NCBI RefSeq assembly: GCF_000454545.1
Contig: NZ_CM002139.1
Coordinates: 4,969,517 to 5,033,516 of the forward strand
DNA from: Xanthomonas cassavae CFBP 4642
GTDB taxonomy: Bacteria; Pseudomonadota; Gammaproteobacteria; Xanthomonadales; Xanthomonadaceae
Direction of reading: 5' to 3'
Length of the DNA: 64,000 nucleotides
Positions within the stretch are counted from its first letter, which is position 1. The number at the start of each line of letters is the position of its first letter. The translations under genes and the position numbers were made by a program. Positions 51,490 to 61,839 of the stretch are shown here, one piece after another. The notes below the pieces were generated by a model. It had not been told where the DNA came from and searched no databases. It saw only the letters and a list, made by a program, of their open reading frames with translations.

Positions 51490-52377
51490 TCAGACCTTGG
51501 CCACCAGCTTGACCACGCTGGAGAAATCCAGGCCGCCATGACCGGCCTGGCTGTTCATCGCGTACAGGTTGCGCGCCAGCTCGCCCAGCGGAATCGAGAC
51601 CCCGGCCTGCACCGCCGATTCGGCCACCAGCCCCAGATCCTTGAGCATCAGATCATTGCCGAAACCGCCGCTGTAGCCGCGCGAGGCCGGCGCGTTGGGC
51701 AACACGCCCGGCCACGGATTGCACACTTCGGTGGCCCAGCTGCGCCCGGTGCTGACCGCCATCATCTGCGACAGCACCGCCGGATCCAGCCCCTGCGCCA
51801 CGCCCAGCGCCAAGGCTTCGCCGGTGGCGGCCATGATCACGCCCAGCGCCATGTTGTTGCACAGCTTGGCGACCTGGCCGGCGCCGTTGTCGCCGACGTG
51901 GAAAATGTTCTTGCCCATCGCCTGCAGCACAGGACGCGCGCGCTCCAGCGCGTCGACAGCGCCACCGACGATGAAGGTCAGCGTGCCGGCGGCCGCGCCG
52001 GCCGTGCCGCCGGAGACCGGAGCGTCCAGCATCGCCAGCCCGCGCGCGCGCGCCGCCTCGGCCACCTTGCGCGCGGACACCGGCGCGATGGTGCTGCAGT
52101 CGATGACCAGCGCGCCGTCTGGAATCTGCGCCAGGATGCCGCCATCGCCCAGGTACAGGCCTTCCACGTGGCGGCTGGCCGGCAACATCGAAATAACGAT
52201 CTCGGCCTCGGCCAGGGTGTCGTGCGCCGAGCCGGCCGCCTGCGCGCCGGCCGCCGCAGCAGCGTCCAGCGCGGCGGGCATCAGGTCGAACACCCGCAGC
52301 TGGTGCCCGGCCTTGATCAGGTTGGCGGCCATCGGGCCGCCCATATTGCCCAGGCCGATAAAGGCGAGCTTGCTCAT
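51490..52377 (-). CDS. mmsB: 3-Hydroxyisobutyrate dehydrogenase
   Basis: The 295-residue enzyme oxidises 3-hydroxyisobutyrate to methylmalonate semialdehyde in valine breakdown. It has the NAD motif FIGLGNMGGPMAANL, the DAPVSGGTAGA segment and a catalytic lysine in QVAKLCNNMALG. ATG 52377 is used; a 28-residue longer frame looks non-coding. It is the last gene of the five-gene mms operon, about 140 bp after the HIBYL-CoA hydrolase. Confidence 0.95.
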   Translation of the reverse strand: MSKLAFIGLGNMGGPMAANLIKAGHQLRVFDLMPAALDAAAAAGAQAAGSAHDTLAEAEIVISMLPASRHVEGLYLGDGGILAQIPDGALVIDCSTIAPVSARKVAEAARARGLAMLDAPVSGGTAGAAAGTLTFIVGGAVDALERARPVLQAMGKNIFHVGDNGAGQVAKLCNNMALGVIMAATGEALALGVAQGLDPAVLSQMMAVSTGRSWATEVCNPWPGVLPNAPASRGYSGGFGNDLMLKDLGLVAESAVQAGVSIPLGELARNLYAMNSQAGHGGLDFSSVVKLVAKV

Positions 52378-52519
52378 CGTGTCGATCTCCAGGTTGGAGC
52401 ATTCATCGGAAGAAGAAAGGGATTGCATCCCGGCAAGCAGCAACCACGCGGCGGCACGCACGCAGCGCGCATGCGTCCGGCAATCGCGCCGACCCGAGCG
52501 GTGCCGCGCGTTGCCATGC

Positions 52520-53695
52520 CTAGCGCATGCCTAGATCGGCCAGCGGATGCTGATCGGCAGACCAGGGCGTGGCGAAAAATCCCGCTGCCCACGCCGCATC
52601 GGCTTCACCCAGCGATGCCGGTTGCCACTGCGGCTGGCGGTCCTTGTCGATCAGCAGCGCACGGATGCCTTCGGCAAAATCGCCATGCGCTGCGGCGTGC
52701 AGCGCAACCACATACTCGGTACGAAACGTATCGGCCAGCACAGCGGTACCAGGATGGCGTTGCAGCTCCCAGGCCAGACGTGCCGAACCCGGCGCACCGG
52801 CGGCCAGCGTGGTACGCGCGGCCTGCAGCCAGGCATCTTCGCTCTGCAGGGCGTCGATGGCCGCGACGACCTGCTCCAACGTGTCGCCGGACACCAGTTG
52901 CGCAATCAACCCCGCATGCAGCTGCAGCGGACCCGGCTCCAGCGGCTGTGCCAGGCCTTGCAGGAAGGCGCCCAGTTGCGCGCGGTCCTCCTGCGCATCG
53001 CCGCTCCACGCGTGCGCGCCCAGCGCTTCCAGTACCGCCGGAAACTGCGCATGTTCCAGCTGCACGTCCGCCAGCCCGGCATGGATGGCATCGCTGGCAT
53101 TGAGTGGCGCCCCGGTCAACGCCAGGAACAGGCCGGCGCCGTCCGGCACGCGACGCAGCTGCCAGCTGCCGCCCACATCCGGGAACAGGCCAACAGTGAT
53201 TTCAGGCATGGCCAGGCGCGAACGCTCGGTGACGACACGATGGCTGGCGCCGGACATCAGCCCGATGCCGCCGCCCATCACGATGCCATGGCCCCAGCAC
53301 AGGAACGGCTTGGGGTAGGTATGGATGCGGTAGTCCAGCCGATATTCTTCTTCGAAGAAGGCAGCGGCATGCGCATTGTCCTGCGGCCTGGCGCGTCGCC
53401 GCGCGGCCTCGGGTACCGCATCGCGATGCGCGCGCATGCTTTGGTAGAGCCCATGCAGATCGCCACCGGCGCACAAGGCCTTGTCGCCGGCGCCCCGCAA
53501 CACCACGCAAGCAATCTGCGCATCGTCAGCCCAGGCCCGCAGTTGCGCGTCCAGTAGCCGCGTCATCTCCAGCGACAATCCGTTGAGGGTCTTGGGTGCG
53601 TTCAAGGTAGCGATGCCGATGCAGTGCCCATCGGTGCAGTCGCGCTGTTCGAACAGCACCGGCGCGGCATCGTCGGCTGCAGTGGCCCCCACCAT
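52520..53695 (-). CDS. 3-Hydroxyisobutyryl-CoA hydrolase (enoyl-CoA hydratase family)
   Basis: The 391-residue protein is the HIBYL-CoA hydrolase type of the crotonase family, which frees 3-hydroxyisobutyrate in valine catabolism. It shows the crotonase oxyanion regions ALCAGGDLHGLY and GHGIVMGGGIGLMSGASHR, the catalytic EITVGLFPDVGGSW segment, and the family's long C-terminal helical extension. ATG 53695 shares one base with the stop of the upstream enoyl-CoA hydratase, so the genes are coupled. Its place, between that hydratase and mmsB, fits the pathway. Confidence 0.9.
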   Translation of the reverse strand: MVGATAADDAAPVLFEQRDCTDGHCIGIATLNAPKTLNGLSLEMTRLLDAQLRAWADDAQIACVVLRGAGDKALCAGGDLHGLYQSMRAHRDAVPEAARRRARPQDNAHAAAFFEEEYRLDYRIHTYPKPFLCWGHGIVMGGGIGLMSGASHRVVTERSRLAMPEITVGLFPDVGGSWQLRRVPDGAGLFLALTGAPLNASDAIHAGLADVQLEHAQFPAVLEALGAHAWSGDAQEDRAQLGAFLQGLAQPLEPGPLQLHAGLIAQLVSGDTLEQVVAAIDALQSEDAWLQAARTTLAAGAPGSARLAWELQRHPGTAVLADTFRTEYVVALHAAAHGDFAEGIRALLIDKDRQPQWQPASLGEADAAWAAGFFATPWSADQHPLADLGMR

Positions 53696-54492
53696 CAGCG
53701 GTTGCTCCACTGCGGCGCGCGCTTGCCCAGGAAGGCGGCCACGCCTTCGGCCTGGTCGGCCTGCTCGAACAGATCCACGAAGGCCTCGCGTTCGGCCACC
53801 AGGGCTGCGGCATGGGTCGCGGTGCGGGTGGCCTGCACCAACCGCTTGCAGGCCGCAACACTGACCGGGCTCTGCTTGCCGGCACGCTGCGCCCAGGCGA
53901 TCGCCAGCGCGCGCGATTCGCCCTGTCCCACCACCTCTTCGACCAGACCGATGCGCTGGGCGGTGGCGGCATCCAGGCGCTCGCCCAACAGGATCATGCG
54001 CTTGGCCCAGCCCTCGCCGACCAGCCGCGGCAAGTTCTGGGTACCGCCCGCGCACGGCAGCAGGCCGACACTGGCCTCCGGCAAGGCGAGCTGTGCGTGT
54101 TGCTCGGCGATGCGCAGATCGCACGCCAATGCGCATTCCAACCCGCCACCCATGGCATAGCCGTTGATCGCGGCGATCGAGACGCCGCGGAAAGCACTCA
54201 GGGCCTCGAACGCCTCGCCAAACCGTCGCGCGGCCTCGCGCGCGTTGGCCTTGTCACCATCGGCGAACTGCTTGAGGTCGGCGCCGGCGCTGAAGAACTT
54301 CTCGCCTTGGCCGGTGATCACCAACGCATAGATGCTGCGGTCGGCATCCAGTGCACGCATCAGGTCGCGCAAAGCAGCCAGGCTGTGTACGGTCCAGGTA
54401 TTGGCCGGCGGGTTGCTCAGCGTGACGATGGCCACATGGCCATCGCGCTCGACCTGCAGGCCGGTGTGGAGGCGCCCTTCCCAATCGCTCAT
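53695..54492 (-). CDS. Enoyl-CoA hydratase (methacrylyl-CoA hydration)
   Basis: The 265-residue crotonase hydrates an enoyl-CoA; in this operon methacrylyl-CoA is the logical substrate. It has the oxyanion segments KFFSAGADLKQF and NGYAMGGGLECALACD, and catalytic LALPEASVGLLPCAGG. ATG 54492 overlaps the acyl-CoA dehydrogenase stop (ATGA at 54489-54492), and the stop overlaps the hydrolase start by one base. Spacing therefore shows tight coupling with both neighbours. Confidence 0.9.
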   Translation of the reverse strand: MSDWEGRLHTGLQVERDGHVAIVTLSNPPANTWTVHSLAALRDLMRALDADRSIYALVITGQGEKFFSAGADLKQFADGDKANAREAARRFGEAFEALSAFRGVSIAAINGYAMGGGLECALACDLRIAEQHAQLALPEASVGLLPCAGGTQNLPRLVGEGWAKRMILLGERLDAATAQRIGLVEEVVGQGESRALAIAWAQRAGKQSPVSVAACKRLVQATRTATHAAALVAEREAFVDLFEQADQAEGVAAFLGKRAPQWSNR

Positions 54493-55670
54493 CGCAGTTC
54501 CTCCTCGCCGTTGAGCAGGTGACGCGCCACGATCATGCGCATCACTTCGTTGGTGCCTTCCAGGATGCGGTGCACGCGGCTGTCGCGCAGCAACCGCTCG
54601 ATCGGATATTCGCGGATATAGCCATACCCGCCGTGGATCTGCAGTGCCTCGTCGCAGATCGCAAAGCCTGCATCGGTGGCGAAGCGCTTGGCCATCGCGC
54701 ACCACACCGTTGCGTCGTGGCTGCCGGCATCGAGCTTGCGCGCAGCGGTGTGCACCATCTGCCGCGCGGCCACCAGTTGCGTGGCCATGTCGGCCAGCTT
54801 GAACTGCAGCGCCTGAAAATCGGCCAGTTTCTTGCCGAACTGGCGACGCTCGCCCATGTAGCGACGGGCGGCGTCCAGCGCGCCTTGCGCGGCACCCAGC
54901 GAACAGGCGGCGATATTGATGCGGCCGCCATCCAGCGCCTTCATCGCCATCTTGAAGCCTTCGCCTTCCTTGCCCAGCAGATTGCCGGCCGGAATGCGCA
55001 CATCGGCGAAGGTCACCCCGCGCGTGGGCTGGCTGTTCCAGCCCATCTTTTCTTCCTTGCGGCCGTAGCTGATACCCGGCGCATCGGCGGGTACCACGAA
55101 GGCGCTGATGCCGCGCGCGCCGTCGTCGCCGGTGCGCGCCATCACCACCAGCACATCGGTGGCGCCCGCGCCGGAAATGAAGGCCTTGCTGCCGTTGAGC
55201 AGGTAACTGTCGCCAGCGCGCTGCGCGCGGGTCTTCAGCGAAGCCGCATCCGAACCACTGCCCGGCTCGGTCAGACAGTACGAGCCCAGCTTGGCGCCGC
55301 TGGTCATCGCCTCGCCCCACTGCGCGCGTATCGCATCGTTGCCGTAGCTGGCGATCAACCAGGTGGCCATGTTGTGGATGCTGATGAAGGCCGAAGTGGA
55401 GGGATCGACCGTGGCCAGTTCCTCGAAGACCACCGCCGCATCGAGCCGGCGCATCCCCAGGCCGCCGACGTCCTCGTCGGTGTACAGGCCGCAAAAGCCC
55501 AGTTCGGCGGCCTTGGCGATGACCTCGCGCGGGAAGTGCCCTTCCGCGTCCCACTGCGCCGCATGCGGGGCGAGTTCCTTGTCGGCAAAGTCGCGCGCGG
55601 CGGCGCGGAAGGCCTCCTGCTCGTCGTTCAACTCGGCCGCGTTGGGGTGGAGCTGGATGGCTGCATTCAT
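54489..55670 (-). CDS. Acyl-CoA dehydrogenase (isobutyryl-CoA type)
   Basis: The 393-residue flavoenzyme oxidises an acyl-CoA to an enoyl-CoA, with isobutyryl-CoA implied by the operon. It has the FAD motif YCLTEPGSGSDAASL, the FISGAG segment, MGWNSQPT, the QIHGGYGYIREYP signature and the catalytic glutamate in RILEGTNEVMRM near the C-terminus. ATG 55670 (MNAAIQLHPN) is preferred over an upstream start at 55712, which would run into the mmsA stop region. It lies 10 bases after mmsA. Confidence 0.92.
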   Translation of the reverse strand: MNAAIQLHPNAAELNDEQEAFRAAARDFADKELAPHAAQWDAEGHFPREVIAKAAELGFCGLYTDEDVGGLGMRRLDAAVVFEELATVDPSTSAFISIHNMATWLIASYGNDAIRAQWGEAMTSGAKLGSYCLTEPGSGSDAASLKTRAQRAGDSYLLNGSKAFISGAGATDVLVVMARTGDDGARGISAFVVPADAPGISYGRKEEKMGWNSQPTRGVTFADVRIPAGNLLGKEGEGFKMAMKALDGGRINIAACSLGAAQGALDAARRYMGERRQFGKKLADFQALQFKLADMATQLVAARQMVHTAARKLDAGSHDATVWCAMAKRFATDAGFAICDEALQIHGGYGYIREYPIERLLRDSRVHRILEGTNEVMRMIVARHLLNGEEELR

Positions 55671-55680
55671 TGCGATCGGC

Positions 55681-57186
55681 TCACTTGAGAGAGATGGTGG
55701 TGTTGACGCCATGGCTCAGCGTCTGGTCGTCGAACCAGCGCGCGGTCACGGTCTTGGTCTGGGTGTAGAACATCACCACCTGCTTGCCGTAGGGACCGAG
55801 GTCGCCGAGCTTGGAGGCGCGCGAGCCGGTGAAGGAAAACAGCGGCACCGGGACAGGAATCGGCACATTGATGCCGACCTGACCCACATCGATGTCTTCC
55901 TGGAAACGCCGCGCGGCCGCGCCGGACTGGGTGAACAGCGCGGTGCCATTGCCATTGGGATTGGCGTTGACCAGCGCGATGGCCTGATCCAGCGTAGCGG
56001 CTTCGAGAATGACCAGCACCGGCCCGAAGATTTCCTCGTCGTAGATGCGCATGCCGGGCTTGACCCCGGAAAAGATCGTCGGGCCGACGAAGTTGCCCTG
56101 CTCGAACCCCGGCACCTGCGGCGCGCGCCCGTCCAGTTCCAGCGTGGCGCCCTGCTCCACGCCTGAGGCGATCAATGCTTCCACACGCTCGCGTGCGGCG
56201 CAGGAAATCAAGGGACCGACATCGGTGCCAGCGGCGCTGCCTGCACCGAGCTTCAGGCTCCTGGCCTTGCTGACGAGCTCCGGAATCCACTGCCGCGCTT
56301 CACCCACCAGCACCAGCGTGGAGGCGGCCATGCAGCGCTGGCCTGCCGCTCCGAAGGCGGCGCCGACCATCGCATTGAGGGTTTGTTCCTGGTTGGCGTC
56401 CGGCAGCACCACGGCATGGTTCTTGGCGCCCATCATGCATTGCACGCGCTTGCCGGCCAGCGATGCGCGGCGATAGACGTGCGTGCCCACCTTGGTGGAG
56501 CCGACGAACGACAGTGCCTTGATCTCCGGGTGGTCGCACAGCGCGTTGACCACGGCTTCGCCCCCGTGCACCACGTTGAGCACGCCCTTGGGGATACCCG
56601 CTTCCAAGGCAAGTTCCACCAGCCGCATGGTCACCATCGGGTCCTGCTCGGACGGCTTGAGCACGAAGGTGTTGCCCGTCGCAATCGCCATCGGAAACAT
56701 CCACAGCGGAATCATCGCCGGGAAGTTGAACGGGGTGATGCCCGCACACACGCCCAGCGGCTGCAGCAGGCTGTAGGTATCCACGCCGGTGGCGACGTTG
56801 TTGGCCAGCTCGCCCAGCTGCAGGTTGCCGATGGCCGCGGCGTGCTCCACCACTTCCAGCCCGCGGAAGACGTCGCCTTCGGCATCGGCCAGGGTCTTGC
56901 CCTGCTCGGCGCTGAGCAGCGCGGCCAGCTCGGGCATGTGCTCACGAATCAGCTGCTGGTACCTGAGAAAGATACGTGCGCGGGTGCCAATCGGCGTCTT
57001 GCGCCAGCTGACAAAGGCACGGCTGGCGGCAGCCACGGCGGCGTCGACTTCGGCGCTGGTGGCGAACGGCACCTGCGCCAGTACCGACTGGTCGGCCGGG
57101 TTGACCACGTCCTGCCACTGCTCGCTGGCCGAGACCACCATTTCACCATCGATCAACAGGGACACGCGGGGGACGGATTCGCTCAT
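55681..57186 (-). CDS. mmsA: Methylmalonate-semialdehyde dehydrogenase (CoA acylating)
   Basis: The 501-residue enzyme turns methylmalonate semialdehyde into propionyl-CoA. It has the aldehyde dehydrogenase motifs [28 protein letters not shown], catalytic cysteine in [11 protein letters not shown] and the GPVLVILEA segment. ATG 57186 ([11 protein letters not shown]) is firm. It is the first gene of the mms operon, and its upstream region shares paired 6-mer operators with the divergent ScfR-like regulator. Confidence 0.95.
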   Translation of the reverse strand: MSESVPRVSLLIDGEMVVSASEQWQDVVNPADQSVLAQVPFATSAEVDAAVAAASRAFVSWRKTPIGTRARIFLRYQQLIREHMPELAALLSAEQGKTLADAEGDVFRGLEVVEHAAAIGNLQLGELANNVATGVDTYSLLQPLGVCAGITPFNFPAMIPLWMFPMAIATGNTFVLKPSEQDPMVTMRLVELALEAGIPKGVLNVVHGGEAVVNALCDHPEIKALSFVGSTKVGTHVYRRASLAGKRVQCMMGAKNHAVVLPDANQEQTLNAMVGAAFGAAGQRCMAASTLVLVGEARQWIPELVSKARSLKLGAGSAAGTDVGPLISCAARERVEALIASGVEQGATLELDGRAPQVPGFEQGNFVGPTIFSGVKPGMRIYDEEIFGPVLVILEAATLDQAIALVNANPNGNGTALFTQSGAAARRFQEDIDVGQVGINVPIPVPVPLFSFTGSRASKLGDLGPYGKQVVMFYTQTKTVTARWFDDQTLSHGVNTTISLK

Positions 57187-57232
57187 CACAGGGCTCGCTC
57201 GCAAGGGGCATCGGGCCACGCCGGCCCAGTGC

Positions 57233-57247
57233 TTCGCATTATTCGCA
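57233..57247. promoter_or_regulatory. Predicted operator half, mmsA side
   Basis: Two direct copies of ttcgca (57233-57238, 57242-57247) are separated by tta. The same arrangement in inverted form occurs at 57308-57322. It lies 47 bases from the mmsA start and is probably bound by the divergent ScfR-like regulator. Confidence 0.55.
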
Positions 57248-57307
57248 CCCTGCCCTGGCATTCCCAGCCATGAATTGCTTAATCGCGCTAAGCTACCTGC
57301 AAGATTT

Positions 57308-57322
57308 TGCGAAATCTGCGAA
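57308..57322. promoter_or_regulatory. Predicted operator half, regulator side
   Basis: Two direct copies of tgcgaa (57308-57313, 57317-57322) are separated by atc. They are the mirror image of the site at 57233-57247, and the second copy touches the regulator's ATG, which suggests autorepression. Confidence 0.55.
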
Positions 57323-58707
57323 TGCCCCAGTCCCTTCCTACCTTGCGGCACCAGCTGGGCCTGCGCCTGCAGCGGCTGCGCCAGCGCCACGGCCTGACCC
57401 AGGCCGAGCTGGCGCGCCGGCTGGGCCTGTCGCCCAGCTATCTGAACCAGATCGAGCGCAACCAGCGGCCGCTGACTCTGGCGATCCAGCAGCGCCTCAA
57501 GGCCACGTTGGGCGAGCTGGACGGACTGCACGACCCGGACGACCCGGCCGCCCTGGTCGAGCCGCTGGACGATGCGCTGCGCAGCCTGGGCCACACCTTG
57601 TCGCCGCCCGAACTGCGCACGCTCACCGGCAACCTGCCGCAGGTGGCGCAGGCCTTGCTGGACCTGCAGCGCGCCCATCAGCATCTGCTGGAGCGCACTG
57701 CCGTGCTGGAAGTACAGGTCGGCGTGGGGCATGCGGCAATGCCGTCGCTGTCGCCCGGCGAGCAGGTACGCGACTACTTCAATCGCGCGCACAACTATCT
57801 GCCCGAACTGGACGAACGCGCCGAAGCACTGCACGCCGAACTCGGCGCGACCACCGACAGCCTGCCGCTGCGGTTGCGCCAACGCCTGGCCGATCGCCAC
57901 GACCTGCTGGTGCAGGAATCGCCCGACCTGCACCATGACAAGCGGCATCTGGATGCGCAGGCGCGCGTGCTGTGGCTGCCGGCGCATCTGCGCCCAGGCC
58001 AGCAGGCGTTCCAACTGGCTGCGCAACTGGCCGTGCTGGAATGTGCCCCGCTACTGGAGGCGCGCATCGCCGATGCCGGCTTCGCCGATGCCGAGCGCAT
58101 CGCGCTGTCGCGGATCGGCCTGTCGAATTATTTCGCCGGCGCGCTGGTGATGCCGTACAGCGATTTCCTGCACAGCGCACAGGCCTCGCGCTACGATATC
58201 GAATGGCTGGCGGATCGTTTCGGAGTGGGGTTCGAAGCGGTCTGCCATCGCCTGAGCACCCTGCAGCGGCGCGGCGCGGCCGGGCTGCCGATCTTCTTCA
58301 TGCGGGTGGACCGCGCCGGCAATGTCTCCAAGCGCCACTCTGCCACCGACTTCCATTTTTCCCACGTCGGTGGCGCCTGCCCGCTGTGGATCGTGTACGA
58401 AGCCTTCAACCAGCCCGACCGCATCCTCACCCAGATCGCGCGCATGCCCGACGGGCGGCGCTATTTCTGGCTGGCACGCCAGGTCAGCAGCGGGCCGCCG
58501 GGCTACGGCCGCCCGCGCAAGACCTTCGCGCTGGCAATGGGCTGCGACCTGCGCCATGCCGACCAATTGGTCTACGCGCGCGGCTGGGATCTGGGCGCGG
58601 TGGACGATGCGGTGCCGATCGGACCCGGCTGTCTGACCTGCGAGCGCAGCGATTGCGTCCAGCGCGCGTTTCCTGCCCTGCCCCGGCTCCCGGCCAGTGC
58701 GCGCTGA
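57322..58707 (+). CDS. ScfR-family (XRE + IrrE-like) transcriptional regulator of the mms operon
   Basis: The protein of about 461 residues has an N-terminal HTH ([20 protein letters not shown]), a middle IrrE/DUF955-like domain where the HExxH zinc motif is not seen, and a C-terminal DUF2083 domain with a cysteine-rich end ([15 protein letters not shown]). ScfR/RamB/PccR regulators control short-chain acyl-CoA metabolism, and this one sits divergently next to mmsA. ATG 57322 ([10 protein letters not shown]) is preferred; a GTG at 57307 would add five residues. Its ATG lies inside one of the two predicted operators. Confidence 0.9.
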   Translation: MPQSLPTLRHQLGLRLQRLRQRHGLTQAELARRLGLSPSYLNQIERNQRPLTLAIQQRLKATLGELDGLHDPDDPAALVEPLDDALRSLGHTLSPPELRTLTGNLPQVAQALLDLQRAHQHLLERTAVLEVQVGVGHAAMPSLSPGEQVRDYFNRAHNYLPELDERAEALHAELGATTDSLPLRLRQRLADRHDLLVQESPDLHHDKRHLDAQARVLWLPAHLRPGQQAFQLAAQLAVLECAPLLEARIADAGFADAERIALSRIGLSNYFAGALVMPYSDFLHSAQASRYDIEWLADRFGVGFEAVCHRLSTLQRRGAAGLPIFFMRVDRAGNVSKRHSATDFHFSHVGGACPLWIVYEAFNQPDRILTQIARMPDGRRYFWLARQVSSGPPGYGRPRKTFALAMGCDLRHADQLVYARGWDLGAVDDAVPIGPGCLTCERSDCVQRAFPALPRLPASAR

Positions 58708-59065
58708 CCGCAAGACCAGAGCGCACGGCCACGACATGGAGCAATCTTTGATCGCCGTTGACCCACGCATGCCGGAGTGTGACGAAGCAGACACTAGCGC
58801 TGCACTGCAGCATTCCAAGCCGAGATAGCTCCAGCAAAATGCTTCATTGGAATGGAATGACTCTCGCTTCTACCCTGAAGCGGACACATGCAGGACAGGG
58901 GGACGCCAACGCGCTCGTCGAGCGTCTCGGCGCCACACGAACACACCGCAACACGCATGACCGCCTCACGCCACGCCCGCCCATTCGCGCCTCGCACGTC
59001 GGCGCCGGCAGGCCGACGCAGCCAACTACCTTATTCGGTCACTTTGTCCTGGGAGGGATCAACCG
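58708..59065. other. Intergenic gap before the TonB receptor
   Basis: About 360 bases between the regulator and the TonB receptor. No gene was found. A short palindrome cgctcg/cgagcg lies near 58911-58924. The start of the receptor has a gggagg-like Shine-Dalgarno nearby. Confidence 0.45.
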
Positions 59066-61759
59066 ATGCCTGTTCACCACACCGGCCGCTCGGCCAGCCG
59101 GCCTGCGCGCCGCACGCCGGTCCGCGACGTTCTCTGCACCACCATCGCCTGCGTCCTGGCCACCGCGTTCAGCGCGCACGCGCAGGACACCGCGCCCGCC
59201 GCGCCGCCGGCCAACGACACCAGCAGCGCCGCCAGCAATGGCCAGGCGCCGGTCACATTGGACAACATCACCGTGATCGGCCAGCGCGCCAGCCTGAATC
59301 AGGCCGTGCAGGCCAAGCAGATGTCCGATCACGTCATGGAAGTGATCTCCGCGGACAACATGGGCCAGATGCCCAACGTCACCGTGGCCGAGGCACTGGT
59401 GCGCCTGCCCGGCGTCAACGGCACCCGCGACCGCGGCAACGAGAGCCTGGCCACCGTGCGCGGCCTGGGCCCGCGCATGACCATGGGCACCGTCAACGGG
59501 CGCGAGATCGCCTCCTCCGAGCCCAATCGCGCGGTGCGCTGGGAAGTGTTTCCCACCGAGATCGTCTCCACCGTCAAGGTCTACAAGACCCAGTCGGCCG
59601 ACCTGGTGGCCGGTGGCCTGGCCGCCACCGTGGACATCTCCACCATCAGCCCGCTGGACTACTCCGGCCCGGGCTTTGTCGGCACAGCCGGCCCGGTGTT
59701 CTACGACCACGCCAAGGACGTGGACGGCTACACCCCCTGGGGCAGCCGTTTTGGCGCCAGCTGGGTGCACAAGTTCAACGACAACCTGGCGGTGGCGTTC
59801 GGCGCCACGTACCAGAAGCAGAAGAATGCCAGCTCCTCGATCGGCAGCTGGGGCTATACCGATGCCACCACCTCGCGCGACGTCAACGGCGATGGCACCC
59901 CGGATCCCACACCGTGGGGCGCGGCCGACCAGCTCAAGCTGATCGACCAGACCCGCACCGGCGCGATGGGCACGGTGCAGTGGCGCTCGGGCAATTTCGA
60001 GTTGAAGTTCGACGGCCTGTATTCGCGCATCGAGATCGACGAAGACCAGCTGCAGAACTGGTTCAACGGCCTGGCCTTCAGCACCTTTTCCGGCGCGACC
60101 AATCCGTACACCACCCCGGGCTCGTCCTACACCATCGTCGATGGCGACGTGGTGGCCGGCACCCTGGCCAACTCCAACCTGCAGGTCGACCACGTGGTAA
60201 GCCACTACAACGAGGTCAAGACGCTCGCTGCCGGTGGCTTGAATGCCAAGTGGAACGGCGATGTGTGGACGCTGGGCAGCGACCTGTCGTTCTCGCAGGC
60301 CAAACGCGACAACACCTGGCAGGCGGTGCGCTTGGGCAGCAACCCGGACACGGTGTCGTTCGATTTCCGCCGCAGCGTCACGCCCACCATCAGCACCAGC
60401 TCGGACACGCCCGAATACGGCATCGCCGGCCAGACCGAACCGCAGGCACTGCGCGACAAGATCGCCGCGCTGGCGCTCAATGCCAGCCGCTCGGTCGATG
60501 CCGGCCCGTTCACCTCGCTGGAATTCGGCGCACGCGCCGCACGCCGCGAAAAACAGAACCGCCACTTCCTCGGCAACCAGTCCGGCTACGACCAACCGAT
60601 CTCGGCGTATCAGGACCTGATCTACCCGGTCAGCATGCCCGACTTGAACGTGCCCACGCTGACCGGCGGCAATCTGGCCGAGATCGCGCGGATCGGGTTC
60701 GGCGGCTTCGACCCGAGCACGCTCAATGAGCAGATGCTCGACCACTGGAACGTCAAGGAAGATGTGCGCGAAGCCTTCGCCAAGGCGGTCTTCAGCTCGC
60801 AGTTGTTCGGCACCGATGTCACCGGCAATGTCGGCGTGCGCCTGGTCAATACCAAGACCAGCAGCAACGGCTTCGATTCGGTCGGCGGCACCGTGCAGCC
60901 CAGCAGCGACAGCAAGGAATACACCGACGTGCTGCCCAGCGCCACGCTCAACTTCCTGATCGACGATCAACGCATCCTGCGCTTTGCGGTAGCCAAGGTC
61001 ATCGCGCGTCCGCCGCTGGACGAACTGCGCACCGGCCGTCGCCTGGACGACCCCACCGTCACCGTGGGCCAGCTCACCGGCAGCGGCGGCAACCCGCAGC
61101 TGGACCCGTTCAAGGCCACCCAGGTCGATGTCTCCTACGAGTGGTACTTCCACAAGGAAGCGCTGGCGGCGTTGGCGGTGTATCGCAAGGAAGTGGATTC
61201 CAGCATCGGCTACCGTACCGATCGCGAAGTGATCAACGGCCTGGACTACCTGGTCAGCGCGCCGTTCAATGGCGGTGGCGGCTACATCAATGGCGTGGAG
61301 CTCACCTTCCAGACGCCGTTCTTCTTCATCCCGCACATGGAGAACTTCGGCGTCTACTCCAACTATTCGCTGGTGGATTCCAACCTCAAGGAATTCTCGC
61401 CGGAAGACAATCCGCTGCCGCTGAGCGGCCTGGCCCGCAAGACCGGCACCTTCGACCTGTGGTACAGCAACGGCACCTTCGAAGCGCGCGTGGGCTACAA
61501 ATACCACAGCCCCTACACGGTGGTGTACGGCTGGAATGCTGCGCGGCTGGCACGCTTGCAGAGCGAAGGCACGGTGGATCTGAGCCTGAACTGGCAGTAC
61601 AGCAAGCAGCTGGGTTTCCGCTTCCAGGCCGGCAATCTCACCAACGAACCGCTGCGCGCCTACACCGACAACAAGCCCAATCGCCTGGCCAATCAGGACG
61701 ACGGTGGTTACCAGCTGTTCGGGCGCCGCTACCAGCTGGAGGCGACCTACCGGTTCTAA
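59066..61759 (+). CDS. TonB-dependent receptor of the galactan locus
   Basis: The 897-residue outer-membrane transporter has a signal peptide (cleavage near FSAHAQD), a plug domain (about 65-170, with NVTVAEALVRLPGV and ATVRGLGPRM), and a long beta-barrel ending in YQLEATYRF. It takes up large galacto-oligosaccharides or a similar sugar with TonB-ExbBD energy. The genes for a GH53 galactanase and a GH2 enzyme follow on the same strand, which supports galactan as substrate. ATG 59066 (MPVHHTGRS) is used. Confidence 0.93.
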   Translation: MPVHHTGRSASRPARRTPVRDVLCTTIACVLATAFSAHAQDTAPAAPPANDTSSAASNGQAPVTLDNITVIGQRASLNQAVQAKQMSDHVMEVISADNMGQMPNVTVAEALVRLPGVNGTRDRGNESLATVRGLGPRMTMGTVNGREIASSEPNRAVRWEVFPTEIVSTVKVYKTQSADLVAGGLAATVDISTISPLDYSGPGFVGTAGPVFYDHAKDVDGYTPWGSRFGASWVHKFNDNLAVAFGATYQKQKNASSSIGSWGYTDATTSRDVNGDGTPDPTPWGAADQLKLIDQTRTGAMGTVQWRSGNFELKFDGLYSRIEIDEDQLQNWFNGLAFSTFSGATNPYTTPGSSYTIVDGDVVAGTLANSNLQVDHVVSHYNEVKTLAAGGLNAKWNGDVWTLGSDLSFSQAKRDNTWQAVRLGSNPDTVSFDFRRSVTPTISTSSDTPEYGIAGQTEPQALRDKIAALALNASRSVDAGPFTSLEFGARAARREKQNRHFLGNQSGYDQPISAYQDLIYPVSMPDLNVPTLTGGNLAEIARIGFGGFDPSTLNEQMLDHWNVKEDVREAFAKAVFSSQLFGTDVTGNVGVRLVNTKTSSNGFDSVGGTVQPSSDSKEYTDVLPSATLNFLIDDQRILRFAVAKVIARPPLDELRTGRRLDDPTVTVGQLTGSGGNPQLDPFKATQVDVSYEWYFHKEALAALAVYRKEVDSSIGYRTDREVINGLDYLVSAPFNGGGGYINGVELTFQTPFFFIPHMENFGVYSNYSLVDSNLKEFSPEDNPLPLSGLARKTGTFDLWYSNGTFEARVGYKYHSPYTVVYGWNAARLARLQSEGTVDLSLNWQYSKQLGFRFQAGNLTNEPLRAYTDNKPNRLANQDDGGYQLFGRRYQLEATYRF

Positions 61760-61813
61760 GCATGGCGGCGAACGCATGACGCGCAGGCGCCGGCAATGCT
61801 TGGACGGCATGCA

Positions 61814-61839
61814 GGATCCGGCAGGTATCTGCCGGGTCC
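61814..61839 (+). repeat. Intergenic hairpin between the receptor and GH53 genes
   Basis: An 11-bp stem (ggatccggcag/ctgccgggtcc, one G-U) with loop gtat lies about 55 bases after the receptor stop. There is no T-run. It may slow transcription between the receptor and galactanase genes. Confidence 0.5.

Noticed and set aside
57480..57560. HExxH zinc site in the ScfR-like regulator
   Set aside because: No such motif occurs; the IrrE-like domain appears to lack protease residues, as in ScfR.
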